In this document: in pieces, positions 1 through 7,261 of the stretch
How the letters are laid out: each line of letters begins with the position of its first letter
Position numbering within the stretch: the first letter of the stretch is position 1
DNA from: an uncultured Porphyromonadaceae bacterium
GTDB taxonomy: Bacteria > Bacteroidota > Bacteroidia > Bacteroidales > Muribaculaceae
Direction of reading: 5' to 3'
Assembly: GCA_937892215.1 (NCBI GenBank)
Contig: CALAVE010000071.1
Coordinates: forward strand, 1 to 7,725
Length of the DNA: 7,725 nt
Notes under the pieces: model-generated
Told to the model about the DNA's origin: nothing
Seen by the model: the letters and a program-made list of their open reading frames with translations, nothing else
The model's database searches: none
Program-made: the position numbers and the translations under genes

Positions 1-154
1 CACTGCCGAGCCACGGCTTTTGACTGACCCATATTCCGCTGCCGAAACATGAGCGGACAGCGATCCATACAAGACGCAAGCCTTGATAGACTGCGGCAAT
101 AGCATTACGGCCAAAATTCTTGGCTACGATGTCATGTTGGTTGTATTTCTGCAT
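1..154 (-). CDS. Small phage tail-region protein, 3' end cut by window edge
   Basis: Fifty-one codons are visible from the ATG at 154 to the left edge with no stop. The ATG follows the upstream TAG by only two bases (TAGTTATG), and an in-frame TGA (161-163) two codons upstream rules out an earlier start. The product begins MQKYNQHDIVAKNFGRNAIA, then AVYQGLRLVWIAVRSCFGSG and IWVSQKPWLGS. The patterns 'xAVYxGxxLVWxAVRSCFGSGxW' and 'KPW' recur in small proteins of Bacteroidales phage tail regions. In this frame the bases use ordinary codons. I cannot name a function; an accessory or fibre-tip protein is inferred from position. No lectin, pilin or enzymatic motif is visible in the part seen. Confidence 0.72.
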   Translation of the reverse strand, partial: MQKYNQHDIVAKNFGRNAIAAVYQGLRLVWIAVRSCFGSGIWVSQKPWLGS

Positions 155-156
155 AA

Positions 157-558
157 CTATTCATATATGTTGTACATAACATCTTCTTCTATCTGGTCAT
201 TCTCAACCATTGCATCATATTGTGCTTGTGTGAGGAATACCTGCCGGATGCCGCCTATCGCCACGTTGACCAAAGAAAAAGAGGAGTCCTTCTTGATAAT
301 ATTCAATCCGGCACTTGTCACGCTGATGTTCCCATAGTATGGGTAGTTCCCCTTTTGTGTCGCGACATAAAAAACATTCGCATCTGTTTCTGCGGGCATT
401 GACTCCGGAGTGGCAAGCCCGGCAAACGCATATCCCTCTCCAAGAGTGCTTACCATTGCGACCAGTGTGTCTTGCAGCACCTGCCCGGTAATCGCGCCTT
501 GATTGTTGCTGTTGATGGCACTGGTGATAGCCGTTATTATATCTTGATAGTTTGCCAT
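157..558 (-). CDS. Small fibre-like tail protein, 133 aa
   Basis: Probable accessory fibre or adaptor protein of the tail tip. I chose the ATG at 558 (MANYQDIITAITSAINSNNQ), 22 bases after the fibre stop, behind an A-rich leader (AAAAAAATCAACAAC). An upstream in-frame ATG at 612 would add 18 residues but overlap the fibre gene by 32 bases, and that extension looks like a fibre-coding shadow. Residues 1-40 are a short helical opening (GAITGQVLQDTLVAMVSTLG). Residues 41-104 match a module common in Bacteroidales phage fibres ('GYxFaGxATPxxxPxxxDxxVFYxAxxxGxYxxxG...'). Residues 105-133 carry QVFLTQAQYDAMVENDQIEE then YNIYE, a recurrent C-terminal tail-protein motif. No catalytic motif or membrane segment is visible. 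The gene is complete. It ends in TAG two bases before the next start, suggesting translational coupling. The exact role is unknown. Confidence 0.78.
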   Translation of the reverse strand: MANYQDIITAITSAINSNNQGAITGQVLQDTLVAMVSTLGEGYAFAGLATPESMPAETDANVFYVATQKGNYPYYGNISVTSAGLNIIKKDSSFSLVNVAIGGIRQVFLTQAQYDAMVENDQIEEDVMYNIYE

Positions 559-580
559 GTTGTTGATTTTTTTCGTTTGT

Positions 581-3349
581 TCATCTGTTGTAAAGCAACT
601 TGCAATTAGCATAGTCCCAACACATCACCTGCTTTGTCATACCGAGGCGGTTGGTGTCGCTGCCGATTCTGTAGAAGGTGACGGTCTTGGAATATCGGTC
701 CACCGAGACAAGATTCATACAGTCTTGTGATTTCTTGCCAAATTCACGAAGGCTGTCCGACCATCCTGCCGCACTGCTCAACTTAGCCGTGTCGATGCAA
801 AACAACAACTGCGAGTACGCAGTGGTAGTGTTACCATTATCAGCATACAGCACGCCTACAACGTCACGGTGTGTGTGTCCTGCAAGCCAGCAGACAAACT
901 CGCCGCCGTCGTCAATGAAGTCTTGCACGTAAGGCGCGAGGTATGCAAGGTTGTTGCCCATCGCAAATGAAGGAGGCGTGTAGAACGAACATCCATCTAT
1001 CGGTGTCATAAACGATGGATAGTGTTGCGCAATCACAACCGCATAGTCATTGGCGCGGGCACTTGCAAGCACACTTCTCAACCATGTCCTTTGCGCATCT
1101 CGCTCAGTGGAGGAGAAACGTGCATCAACCTCCAACATAATATCCAAGCCGACAAGACGGACCTGTGAGCTTGCGTAGTCCTTGTACCAATAGCAACGGC
1201 CGTTCGCCGCGGCACCGGAGGGTTGCACGACACCCCAGTTGGCTACGTATGGAGCTATTATCTTATCGTACACCTGCACAAGTGTGGGCGTCGTCGTTCC
1301 GCTTGGTCTTACATCGTGGTTTCCAATCACATTCAAAATGTATTCCGTGCCGGCGATAGCGTCCCATTCGTCAAGGCTGTCGCCAAAGTCGTCACGAACG
1401 GTATCTCCCGTGTGTAGTATGTCGTCAATGTATGAGGAATAAGCATTGTAGAACTCCACAACCCTTGCCAGGTTCGCCTTTGTGTTACCGTCACTGCTGA
1501 TGTGCATGTCGCTGAAATGCAGCAACACAAGGTGTTGGCTTGCAGACGTCCTGAACGATATGTCATAGTGGAAATTCTTCAGTATGTTCGTCACTTCCTT
1601 CGACGGGTTCATGTCTAAAATGCCGGTACCCTCCTCGCCGCTTTGCGACTTCCCGTCAATAGTGAAAATGAACGGGAAATAACCGCGCTTATAGCCATTC
1701 GCCACATATGCGCCAATGTCAGAATAGTTCGTCACAACCGCTCCGATAAAGATAAGTCCCTCGGTTGAGTAGCCATTCTTGACGGACTCGTTTGCCCTGT
1801 CCCAACAATATATATCACGTACAACCCATGTGAATGTCCTTGTGTCAAGGAACAAGGCGGTCATGGAAGAGCGAGTGTCCACCGTGCCGGTTTTGAAGGG
1901 ACACGCGATTTTACCGTCGACGATAAGGTTGGGGTGGTCGTAGTTCACACCGTCCGACTTGTGGTTAAGCCAAAGGATGCCCTTCTGGGAAGCGATGTAA
2001 ATGTCTGCGCCGTCTGCGTCGCCAAAGTTGAGATAGCCGTTCGTCGTATCGACATTCGGCACGGAAGTGGACATAAGTTGCCAGTTCGCAAGCGAGTAGT
2101 CCGCCTCGGTCGCCGGCACCGCATTGTATGCGCCGTTGACGGTAAAAGAAAACGGGAAATATCCTTGCACGAAATCACCGGACGTATAAGTCGAGCCGAA
2201 TCGTAACCGAACGACACCTATAAGCAACAGATTGTCGGTCGGATAGCCGTTTTTTAAAGTTTCATTGGCGGTGTCCCATTTGTTAAGGTCGCGGACAACC
2301 CACGAATATGTCGTGGCATCTAAAAATATCGCTATCAGTCGCCCATCCACACCACCGGGGCGGAATGGACATGCGATTTTCCCGTCATAGACAAGGTTCG
2401 GGTGCGCCGGCGTGTTTCCCACCATCCTGTTTAAGCAAAGTATCCCGTGCTGAGATATCAGGCTTATGTCATCTCCGTCAACATCCCCAAACGAAATATA
2501 CCCGTTGACAGTGTCAATGTCCGGCACATTAAGCGTGAACAACTGCCAATTTGCTATGGAATAATCGCCTTTTACGGCGGTAACTGAACCATTGGCGATC
2601 TTCGATGTTACAACTGCATTGTCCGCGAGCGAGCTGCTCTCGACGGAATTGTCAGCCAACTTTTTAATATGCGTAAGTTGTATGCGGACGGAAAAAGAGG
2701 TGGTGTCTGTCACTTGGTCTTCCCATATTCTGAAGCCTGCATGTGTGGCGTTGTTTCCTGCCGTCAAAGAGCCGGAATTGGTACCGGAAAGTTTGCCGGA
2801 GTCATCAAGGTTGGTAAACTCGTTCCCGTTTTTCAGACGGGTCCCTACGTTCCAGTGCATCGTACTTGACGTCACCACTTCCCAGGAAATCACATCGCCT
2901 TTGTTGATTTTTCCGACGTATGCGTATGTCCACGGGTATGAAGAATCAGCGACAGGTGTTATTGTGTCATTCCAGTCAATATCTTCTATCCTTTCAAACC
3001 GGTCGTTTACATCTTCCTCAAAGTTTGAAAATTCGCTTTTCGACAGGTAGTCATTGAGCGATACGTTGTCACCGCTGTACGTCTCGCCGCTGTCAGTCCA
3101 TGTGCCGTCATCTTCACATACATAGATTGCGGCTGGGAATGACGTGCCCACCAGCGCCCAGTCACCCACCGAGGGCGACGGGATGGCAGCCGACAAAGCC
3201 GCTGATGTCCCGAACAAGCCCTTGTTCCTGCGGGTGGAGTATTCAATGTCATTGATGGCAACCATCGTGAGTGAGAAGTTCTCATTCACCTTGTTCATCG
3301 CTTCACCGAACGTCGTGTCGGTATTCGGTATTACATTCAGATACTGCAT
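581..3349 (-). CDS. Tail fibre with C-terminal calcineurin-like metallophosphoesterase domain, 922 aa
   Basis: Probable receptor-contacting fibre with an attached enzyme. The start at 3349 lies 21 bases after the hub stop, behind an A-rich leader ending ACGAGAAG; the N-terminus MQYLNVIPNTDTTFGEAMNKVNENF matches the usual opening of Bacteroidales phage fibre proteins. Residues 42-92 hold a recurrent module (NKGLFGT...VGDWALVG...IYVC...TW). Residues 125-228 look beta-rich, 230-259 are three 10-residue repeats, and 262-406 and 417-566 are two copies of an unrecognised domain. Residues about 604-835 hold a complete metallophosphoesterase set: D614-x-H616, GD649TVRD, GN677HD, H776 and GH825TH827. 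These are the residues that bind two metal ions in this superfamily, so the domain is probably active. Residues 840-922 may be a C-terminal cap. No signal peptide or membrane segment is visible. The likely action is cleavage of a surface phosphodiester or phosphomonoester; the substrate cannot be read from sequence. A structural-only role is less likely because no catalytic residue is missing. Confidence 0.88.
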   Translation of the reverse strand: MQYLNVIPNTDTTFGEAMNKVNENFSLTMVAINDIEYSTRRNKGLFGTSAALSAAIPSPSVGDWALVGTSFPAAIYVCEDDGTWTDSGETYSGDNVSLNDYLSKSEFSNFEEDVNDRFERIEDIDWNDTITPVADSSYPWTYAYVGKINKGDVISWEVVTSSTMHWNVGTRLKNGNEFTNLDDSGKLSGTNSGSLTAGNNATHAGFRIWEDQVTDTTSFSVRIQLTHIKKLADNSVESSSLADNAVVTSKIANGSVTAVKGDYSIANWQLFTLNVPDIDTVNGYISFGDVDGDDISLISQHGILCLNRMVGNTPAHPNLVYDGKIACPFRPGGVDGRLIAIFLDATTYSWVVRDLNKWDTANETLKNGYPTDNLLLIGVVRLRFGSTYTSGDFVQGYFPFSFTVNGAYNAVPATEADYSLANWQLMSTSVPNVDTTNGYLNFGDADGADIYIASQKGILWLNHKSDGVNYDHPNLIVDGKIACPFKTGTVDTRSSMTALFLDTRTFTWVVRDIYCWDRANESVKNGYSTEGLIFIGAVVTNYSDIGAYVANGYKRGYFPFIFTIDGKSQSGEEGTGILDMNPSKEVTNILKNFHYDISFRTSASQHLVLLHFSDMHISSDGNTKANLARVVEFYNAYSSYIDDILHTGDTVRDDFGDSLDEWDAIAGTEYILNVIGNHDVRPSGTTTPTLVQVYDKIIAPYVANWGVVQPSGAAANGRCYWYKDYASSQVRLVGLDIMLEVDARFSSTERDAQRTWLRSVLASARANDYAVVIAQHYPSFMTPIDGCSFYTPPSFAMGNNLAYLAPYVQDFIDDGGEFVCWLAGHTHRDVVGVLYADNGNTTTAYSQLLFCIDTAKLSSAAGWSDSLREFGKKSQDCMNLVSVDRYSKTVTFYRIGSDTNRLGMTKQVMCWDYANCKLLYNR
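845..1540 (-). other. Calcineurin-like metallophosphoesterase domain of the fibre (residues about 604-835)
   Basis: All five classical blocks occur in order with normal spacing: HFSDMHIS (D614, H616), LHTGDTVRDD (D649), VIGNHDV (N677, H678), IAQHYP (H776) and LAGHTHRD (H825, H827). The arrangement resembles the CpdA/Icc-like class of cyclic-nucleotide or phosphodiesterase enzymes, but a long insert between GNHD and QHYP (about 95 residues) means substrate class should not be inferred from that likeness. The domain is fused in frame to the fibre with no stop or frameshift. Confidence 0.92.
1652..2101 (-). repeat. Fibre duplicated domain, copy B (residues 417-566)
   Basis: Second copy, separated from copy A by a 10-residue linker (AYNAVPATEA) and followed by a Gly/Ser/Glu-rich hinge (GKSQSGEEGTG) leading to the phosphoesterase. 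It is about 5 residues longer than copy A through small insertions (after HKSD, at TRSSM and near VANGYK). Cysteines and loop residues differ between copies more than the core tryptophans and glycines do, which fits divergence of surface loops on a shared scaffold. Confidence 0.9.
2132..2566 (-). repeat. Fibre duplicated domain, copy A (residues 262-406)
   Basis: First of two tandem copies of a domain of about 145-150 residues. Shared landmarks with copy B are DYS(I/L)ANWQL, V(N/D)GY or TNGY, FGD(V/A)DG, SQ(H/K)GIL, HPNL, DGKIACPF, FLD, WVVRD, W(D)xAN(E), KNGY and GYFPF(S/I)FT. Over the first 47 aligned positions I count 29 identities by eye, about 60 percent. Likeness persists in the DNA, for example around 2367-2385 and 1899-1917. 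I do not recognise the domain. Its position between stalk and enzyme suggests a spacer or receptor-binding role. Confidence 0.9.
2573..2662 (-). repeat. Three tandem 10-residue repeats in the fibre (residues 230-259)
   Basis: The units are KLADNSVESS, SLADNAVVTS and KIANGSVTAV, with exact 10-residue spacing and the consensus (K/S)(L/I)A(D/N)(N/G)(S/A)V. Repeats of this 'kIaDgaVtt' kind are common in phage fibre shafts, where they probably build an extended trimeric stalk or linker. Here they join the beta-rich N-terminal part to the first of two duplicated domains. The repeat is seen directly; the stalk role is inference from similar fibres. Confidence 0.85.
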
Positions 3350-3370
3350 CTTCTCGTTTTTTTAATCCAT

Positions 3371-6300
3371 TTAGTCTTGTAATAATTTAATGTAGCCGTT
3401 GCCGTCAACAGAAAACGTCCCTCCCATAGTGTGTATCCCTCCGACAAACCAGTCCATCCTGCTCCCGGACAATCGCATTTGCTTGTTGTTCACCTTGTCC
3501 GTAAAGACAAGTTCCCCATCATTAAGCTGTGTCTCATAAGTACTGCTCTTTTGATGGAATCCGTTTGCCAGATTCGTTATGATTTGACTGCCGTTGTGTG
3601 AGACTTGCAATCCGTCCGCCGCGTCAAGAGACAACGTGCCGATACCGCTGTTGAGAATTAATTTTGCGACACGATATAAAGTGTCCGGGTCGATTCCATA
3701 GATGAGCTTAAAGAAGTCTGTCATGGGCGATGTGGTGTCCGTTGGGAAGCCCGGGGCATCTTGTGCCGCATTGTGACCGCGCATCGTAAGTTCGCCGGTG
3801 GATGAATCGACAACAAACTTGTCATCTGTCTGGCCGATTTCCAAACGGCCCTTGAACACACCGCCAAGCGCATAGATGTAGCCTCGCAGCACAATGTCGT
3901 TCAGTATCGCACGGCCTCCATGCGTCACAACAAACTTAGCCATCTGCGACACCTCTTCATCCGTAGGCTGATAGGCGGGATTGTCAGCGTACTTGCCAAT
4001 CGTGTAGAACGCATCCTGCATGTCGCCGCCGCCCCAAAGGAAAGGAGAGTTGCCTGACATATACAAACCGCTCATGCCACCCGTCTCCTCCGTCATCTCA
4101 CCGTCACGGTAATTGCCCACACGTAGCATCTGCGACAGGATGAGACCGCCTAATATCGTCGTGTCGCCATTGACGACAGCATTCGACAGGTAGTTCAGGT
4201 TCTGATAGTATGCGAGCGCCTTGTCATTGTCAAGTGGTGATGGAGTCCAGTCGCTGTTAGGTATGCGGCCTTGCGTGACCTGAATATCGCACAGCGTGCA
4301 TGACCCGCGCATGATGAAGTTCTTGATGCCGGCATCCTCGCACACAAACTTGACGATATATCGCCTCGTGGTTTCAGACAACGATACAACTTGATAGTAA
4401 CCGCCCAACGAAACATAGACAGAGCCACCGTTCCCCTTGAAACTTATACAATACCAACTGTCCTGCTCTAAGTCCTTTGTGACTTGCTGCGAAATAGAAC
4501 CGCTGTTCAGGCTGACACCAAAACCGCTTGTGCTGTTTGCCGTCGTCACCACCTCCGCGTTTGTGCATTCCCAATACTTCATATGACGTGAGTACATTGC
4601 CGTGGCAGCGTCCATCCCGCTGCCCGCGTCTGCATCATCCCACAGGTAATCACCCGTGAAGCCGGTGTTCCTCAGTAAATTCTCGTTGCCGGTGTTCAGC
4701 GTTTCAATTTCGCTCCTCAGTTCCGACACCGCATCGTCAAGACCGTCCTCTATCTCTCCATGCATTCCGCTGATGGCAGATAATATGTTCGTAATGTCAT
4801 TGCCGACACCATTCACATAATCCTGTATGTTCGTGCCATCGGGCAGCGTGGAGCCGCTCTGAAGAGTCACCCTGCCCGTCAGGAGGTTCTCACCGGGCCT
4901 TAGCCTTGTCACCAGCTTGCCGTCAAGCGTGTAGCTGTCAATACCTGCATACTCGTCTATGTAGGGGGAGGAAGACCCGGCGCCGGCGATGATGATGGCG
5001 TTCTGGCGGTCGCTGTCTTTCTTGTACTTGTAGTTGTAGCCCAGCTGCACAGTCTTGTCACCCTCGGCGGGCGTGTCAGAGCCTTCTTCGCAATCCGTCT
5101 TCGACAAGTCGATGAAATGGTACTTGTCCCGCGACACATAATCGGGAAGGTAGATGCCGCGCCGGAAATCCACCGAGAAATCCTGGTTGTAGTCCGCAAT
5201 ATCCTCCGCGCTGTCATTGCTCGTGCCAATCACCAACCGCCAATAACGCCTGTTCTGCTGCAAGCCGCCATCGCTCCATTGCTCAACGTTGAACGACTGC
5301 ATCAACGCTTGGTCGCCGGCAACCCACTTGTTCTTGATCTTCTTCCCGTCTGCATCTTCCTTCAGGAAATAGCAGCGATAGAAATCCTCGTGCTCCACCA
5401 CATAGTCAACCACGCACTCAGCTGCCGTCAGCATCATCTGACCGCCGACGTGCCTCACCTCCTCTATATCCAGCTCCTTCGCCGTCAGCTTCTTCCGCGC
5501 ATTCAGATAATCGGCTTCCACATGCCAGTTGCCGGCGTCATCCTTATATACTGACGCACCGCTCACTTGTGTGACGAATGCGCCGAAATCAGCCGCCTTG
5601 TCGCTCTGCAAACCCTCAACGAACGTTATCTTTCCACGCGCCGTGTCGGCGATGGTCTTGCTCAGGAACTCCTTGTGACTGCGCCTCGCACTGTACAGGT
5701 TGTTGTCTGTCGGACGCGTCGTGTCCCAGCTCCTGATGATGTCGGGCACGTTCAAGCTGCCTACAAGCGTGCCCGCGTAGGTCTTCACGTCGCTGATGGC
5801 ATCGTCTATCTTTTCCAATGTCCGCATCGAGAGGGCATCGCTGATCTCCAGGTCCATCTGGCTCGGCAAAGTCACCTGGCGGCTGATTCGCGTGATGCGG
5901 CTCTTACGGTAGCCCGTGTCGGGGAAATACTCCTGGCTCTCCAGACGGATCCTACGGCCTATATACAGGTCCGCGCCCTCAGCCTCTATCCACACATGGT
6001 CCGTAGGGGCCTTGTAGCGCGACACGTCAAGGGCGTGCTGCGCGTTGTAATCGTTCACCGCGCTCTCAAACTCACGCTCGGCCAGTCCGTAGTACTCGTC
6101 AGGCATCCTGATGTTCCAAAGGATATACCTGTCACCGGCCTTGGGCACCAGCGTGCCGCCGGGCAACTGCGTGTCATCGTCCCAGGGCCATATCGTGATT
6201 ATCTCAAACTCTCGTGTCACGCTGTTGTAGTTCACCTCGAAATAGTGGTCGTCGTCAGCACCCAGGCCGGCAAGTTCCGAGCCTTCCTGGAAACTCACGT

Positions 6301-7222
6301 GCTTCACCAGACCGCCTATCTCGTAGGCGTTGGGGTCGAAGGTCAGGCCGCTGTCCTTGAAATAGTAGATGGTGAACGGGTTGCCGTCAGTGTCCTGCAC
6401 GCTCTCACTGCGGACGCTGCTCACAACGCCCACACGACGCGGATAGATGCCGCTGAACGCTTCCTGCTCGTAGTGGTGGATAACGCCGTAACGCGCTGTG
6501 TTCACGTCCACATACTTCACGCCGCCGGGCAACTGCAGACGGCTCGCACCGTACCTCTCCGGGTCTATGTTACGGCTGCTGCCTATCGGGAACAGACGCG
6601 TGTAGAACTTCGCATTGTCGGCCACGTCCCTGTCAAGGCTCGTCAGGCCATTACCGTAACCCAGCGTCAGTTCCTCACCACTCTCACAGCGGCACAGGTT
6701 CACCGTCTCACCCTCTATCCACCATTCCACGCCCACCTTCTCCGCAAGTTCCTTCAGGCCCTCGTCGCAGTATTTGCCGGTGTAGTCTATCACAATGTTG
6801 TCCGTGCCCTCCACCGTGCCGACCTTGAAATTCGTCGTGTGGTCCATGCCGGCGTTGATGTTCTGAACAATCAGACGCACGTGCTCTATCGGACGGGCGG
6901 TCAGCGTGAACACTGCTTCATTGCCGCCGTCCAACGTCTTCAGCACCAGAAAACGCTTGATAAGGCTCTCGATGCCGTACAGCTTCACGTTGTATTCCCA
7001 TTCCACCGTGCTCTTCTCGGTCGGAAGGTATTTCTCCATCGCCCAGTAACGCTCACCCTCGAAGTCCACATAGTCGTTCACGTCGATGCCTGTATGTTCA
7101 TACAGCGTGAACGACAGGCTCAGCACGTTGTCGCCCTGAACCTCCTTGTCCTGGGTGCTCGTGTCGTTGGGCGAGAGCGTCGCCTTCACGCTGCCGTATT
7201 GGTCGTATAGCGTCAGAAGCAT
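3371..7222 (-). CDS. Phage tail hub / tail-associated protein (Tal-like), 1283 aa
   Basis: Large structural protein expected to form the tail-tip hub and link the tube to fibres. The start at 7222 is fixed by an in-frame TAG two codons upstream; the leader is AT-rich with no clear Shine-Dalgarno. Residues 1-470 look like a hub domain (N-terminus MLLTLYDQYGSVKATLSPND; WWIEGETVNL near 167-176; FPIGSSRNIDPERYG near 211-225). Residues 475-800 form a mixed middle region with LTAKELDIEEVRHVGGQMML near 579-598. Residues 800-845 are likely helical or coiled coil. Residues 846-990 open with ENLLRNTGF and end with SDWTPSPLDND, like a carbohydrate-binding jelly-roll insert. Residues 1000-1283 resemble the fibre-like tail of such proteins (GGLILSQML, GGVFKGRLEIG). 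I see no cysteine peptidase, M23 or lysozyme motif, so no wall-cutting activity is claimed. GC content and codon use change around residue 700. The role rests on gene order, size and module recognition. Confidence 0.78.
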   Translation of the reverse strand: MLLTLYDQYGSVKATLSPNDTSTQDKEVQGDNVLSLSFTLYEHTGIDVNDYVDFEGERYWAMEKYLPTEKSTVEWEYNVKLYGIESLIKRFLVLKTLDGGNEAVFTLTARPIEHVRLIVQNINAGMDHTTNFKVGTVEGTDNIVIDYTGKYCDEGLKELAEKVGVEWWIEGETVNLCRCESGEELTLGYGNGLTSLDRDVADNAKFYTRLFPIGSSRNIDPERYGASRLQLPGGVKYVDVNTARYGVIHHYEQEAFSGIYPRRVGVVSSVRSESVQDTDGNPFTIYYFKDSGLTFDPNAYEIGGLVKHVSFQEGSELAGLGADDDHYFEVNYNSVTREFEIITIWPWDDDTQLPGGTLVPKAGDRYILWNIRMPDEYYGLAEREFESAVNDYNAQHALDVSRYKAPTDHVWIEAEGADLYIGRRIRLESQEYFPDTGYRKSRITRISRQVTLPSQMDLEISDALSMRTLEKIDDAISDVKTYAGTLVGSLNVPDIIRSWDTTRPTDNNLYSARRSHKEFLSKTIADTARGKITFVEGLQSDKAADFGAFVTQVSGASVYKDDAGNWHVEADYLNARKKLTAKELDIEEVRHVGGQMMLTAAECVVDYVVEHEDFYRCYFLKEDADGKKIKNKWVAGDQALMQSFNVEQWSDGGLQQNRRYWRLVIGTSNDSAEDIADYNQDFSVDFRRGIYLPDYVSRDKYHFIDLSKTDCEEGSDTPAEGDKTVQLGYNYKYKKDSDRQNAIIIAGAGSSSPYIDEYAGIDSYTLDGKLVTRLRPGENLLTGRVTLQSGSTLPDGTNIQDYVNGVGNDITNILSAISGMHGEIEDGLDDAVSELRSEIETLNTGNENLLRNTGFTGDYLWDDADAGSGMDAATAMYSRHMKYWECTNAEVVTTANSTSGFGVSLNSGSISQQVTKDLEQDSWYCISFKGNGGSVYVSLGGYYQVVSLSETTRRYIVKFVCEDAGIKNFIMRGSCTLCDIQVTQGRIPNSDWTPSPLDNDKALAYYQNLNYLSNAVVNGDTTILGGLILSQMLRVGNYRDGEMTEETGGMSGLYMSGNSPFLWGGGDMQDAFYTIGKYADNPAYQPTDEEVSQMAKFVVTHGGRAILNDIVLRGYIYALGGVFKGRLEIGQTDDKFVVDSSTGELTMRGHNAAQDAPGFPTDTTSPMTDFFKLIYGIDPDTLYRVAKLILNSGIGTLSLDAADGLQVSHNGSQIITNLANGFHQKSSTYETQLNDGELVFTDKVNNKQMRLSGSRMDWFVGGIHTMGGTFSVDGNGYIKLLQD
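4253..4687 (-). other. Putative carbohydrate-binding-like jelly-roll insert in the hub protein (residues about 846-990)
   Basis: This part of the hub opens with ENLLRNTGFTGDYLWDDADA and alternates short hydrophobic strands (VSLNSGSISQQV, WYCISFKG, VYVSLGGYYQVV, RRYIVKFVC). It ends with ITQ-like CDIQVTQGRIPNSDWTPSPL. The opening 'NLLxNtgF' and the closing 'W(T)PsPlD' are the usual edges of CBM-type beta-sandwich inserts in phage tail proteins. A likely coiled coil (residues about 800-845) precedes it. The edges are seen in the sequence; the fold and any sugar binding are inference. Confidence 0.5.
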
Positions 7223-7261
7223 ATTCTAATATCGTTTCAATGTCATTATAATGTTCTGTAT

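Noticed and set aside
83..402. Short open frames on the plus strand at 83-337 and 220-402
   Set aside because: They lie opposite the small fibre-like gene and the truncated left-edge gene, have no recognisable content, and would break the uniform gene direction.
559..612. 18-residue N-terminal extension of the small fibre-like protein from the ATG at 612
   Set aside because: It would overlap the end of the fibre gene by 32 bases, and the residues (MLIASCFTTDEQTKKINN) do not resemble the usual opening. The ATG at 558 gives a typical N-terminus and spacing.
1652..2566. Diversity-generating retroelement variable region within the duplicated fibre segment
   Set aside because: The differences between the two copies are not focused on adenine positions as far as I can judge, and no reverse transcriptase or template repeat is in the window. 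Simple domain duplication explains the pattern.
2592..3050. 152-residue open frame on the plus strand opposite the fibre gene
   Set aside because: It is antisense to the fibre's N-terminal region, which has clear phage modules and repeats; the antisense translation shows no motif.
3362..3370. Two-codon minigene ATG GAT TAA directly after the hub stop codon
   Set aside because: It is too short to distinguish from chance, and the fibre start 13 bases further on explains the spacing.
5567..7210. 547-residue open frame on the plus strand opposite the hub gene
   Set aside because: Its codons lie in exact register with the hub codons, so it stays open simply because TTA, CTA and TCA are avoided there. 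The translation is rich in Val, Arg, His and Leu with no recognisable domain, while the minus strand has clear tail-protein content.
7223..7260. Possible promoter with a TATAAT-like sequence before the hub gene
   Set aside because: The best upstream TTGCGA is 23 bases away, too far for a normal spacer, and no Bacteroides-type TAnnTTTG element is present. The site lies inside an apparent operon.
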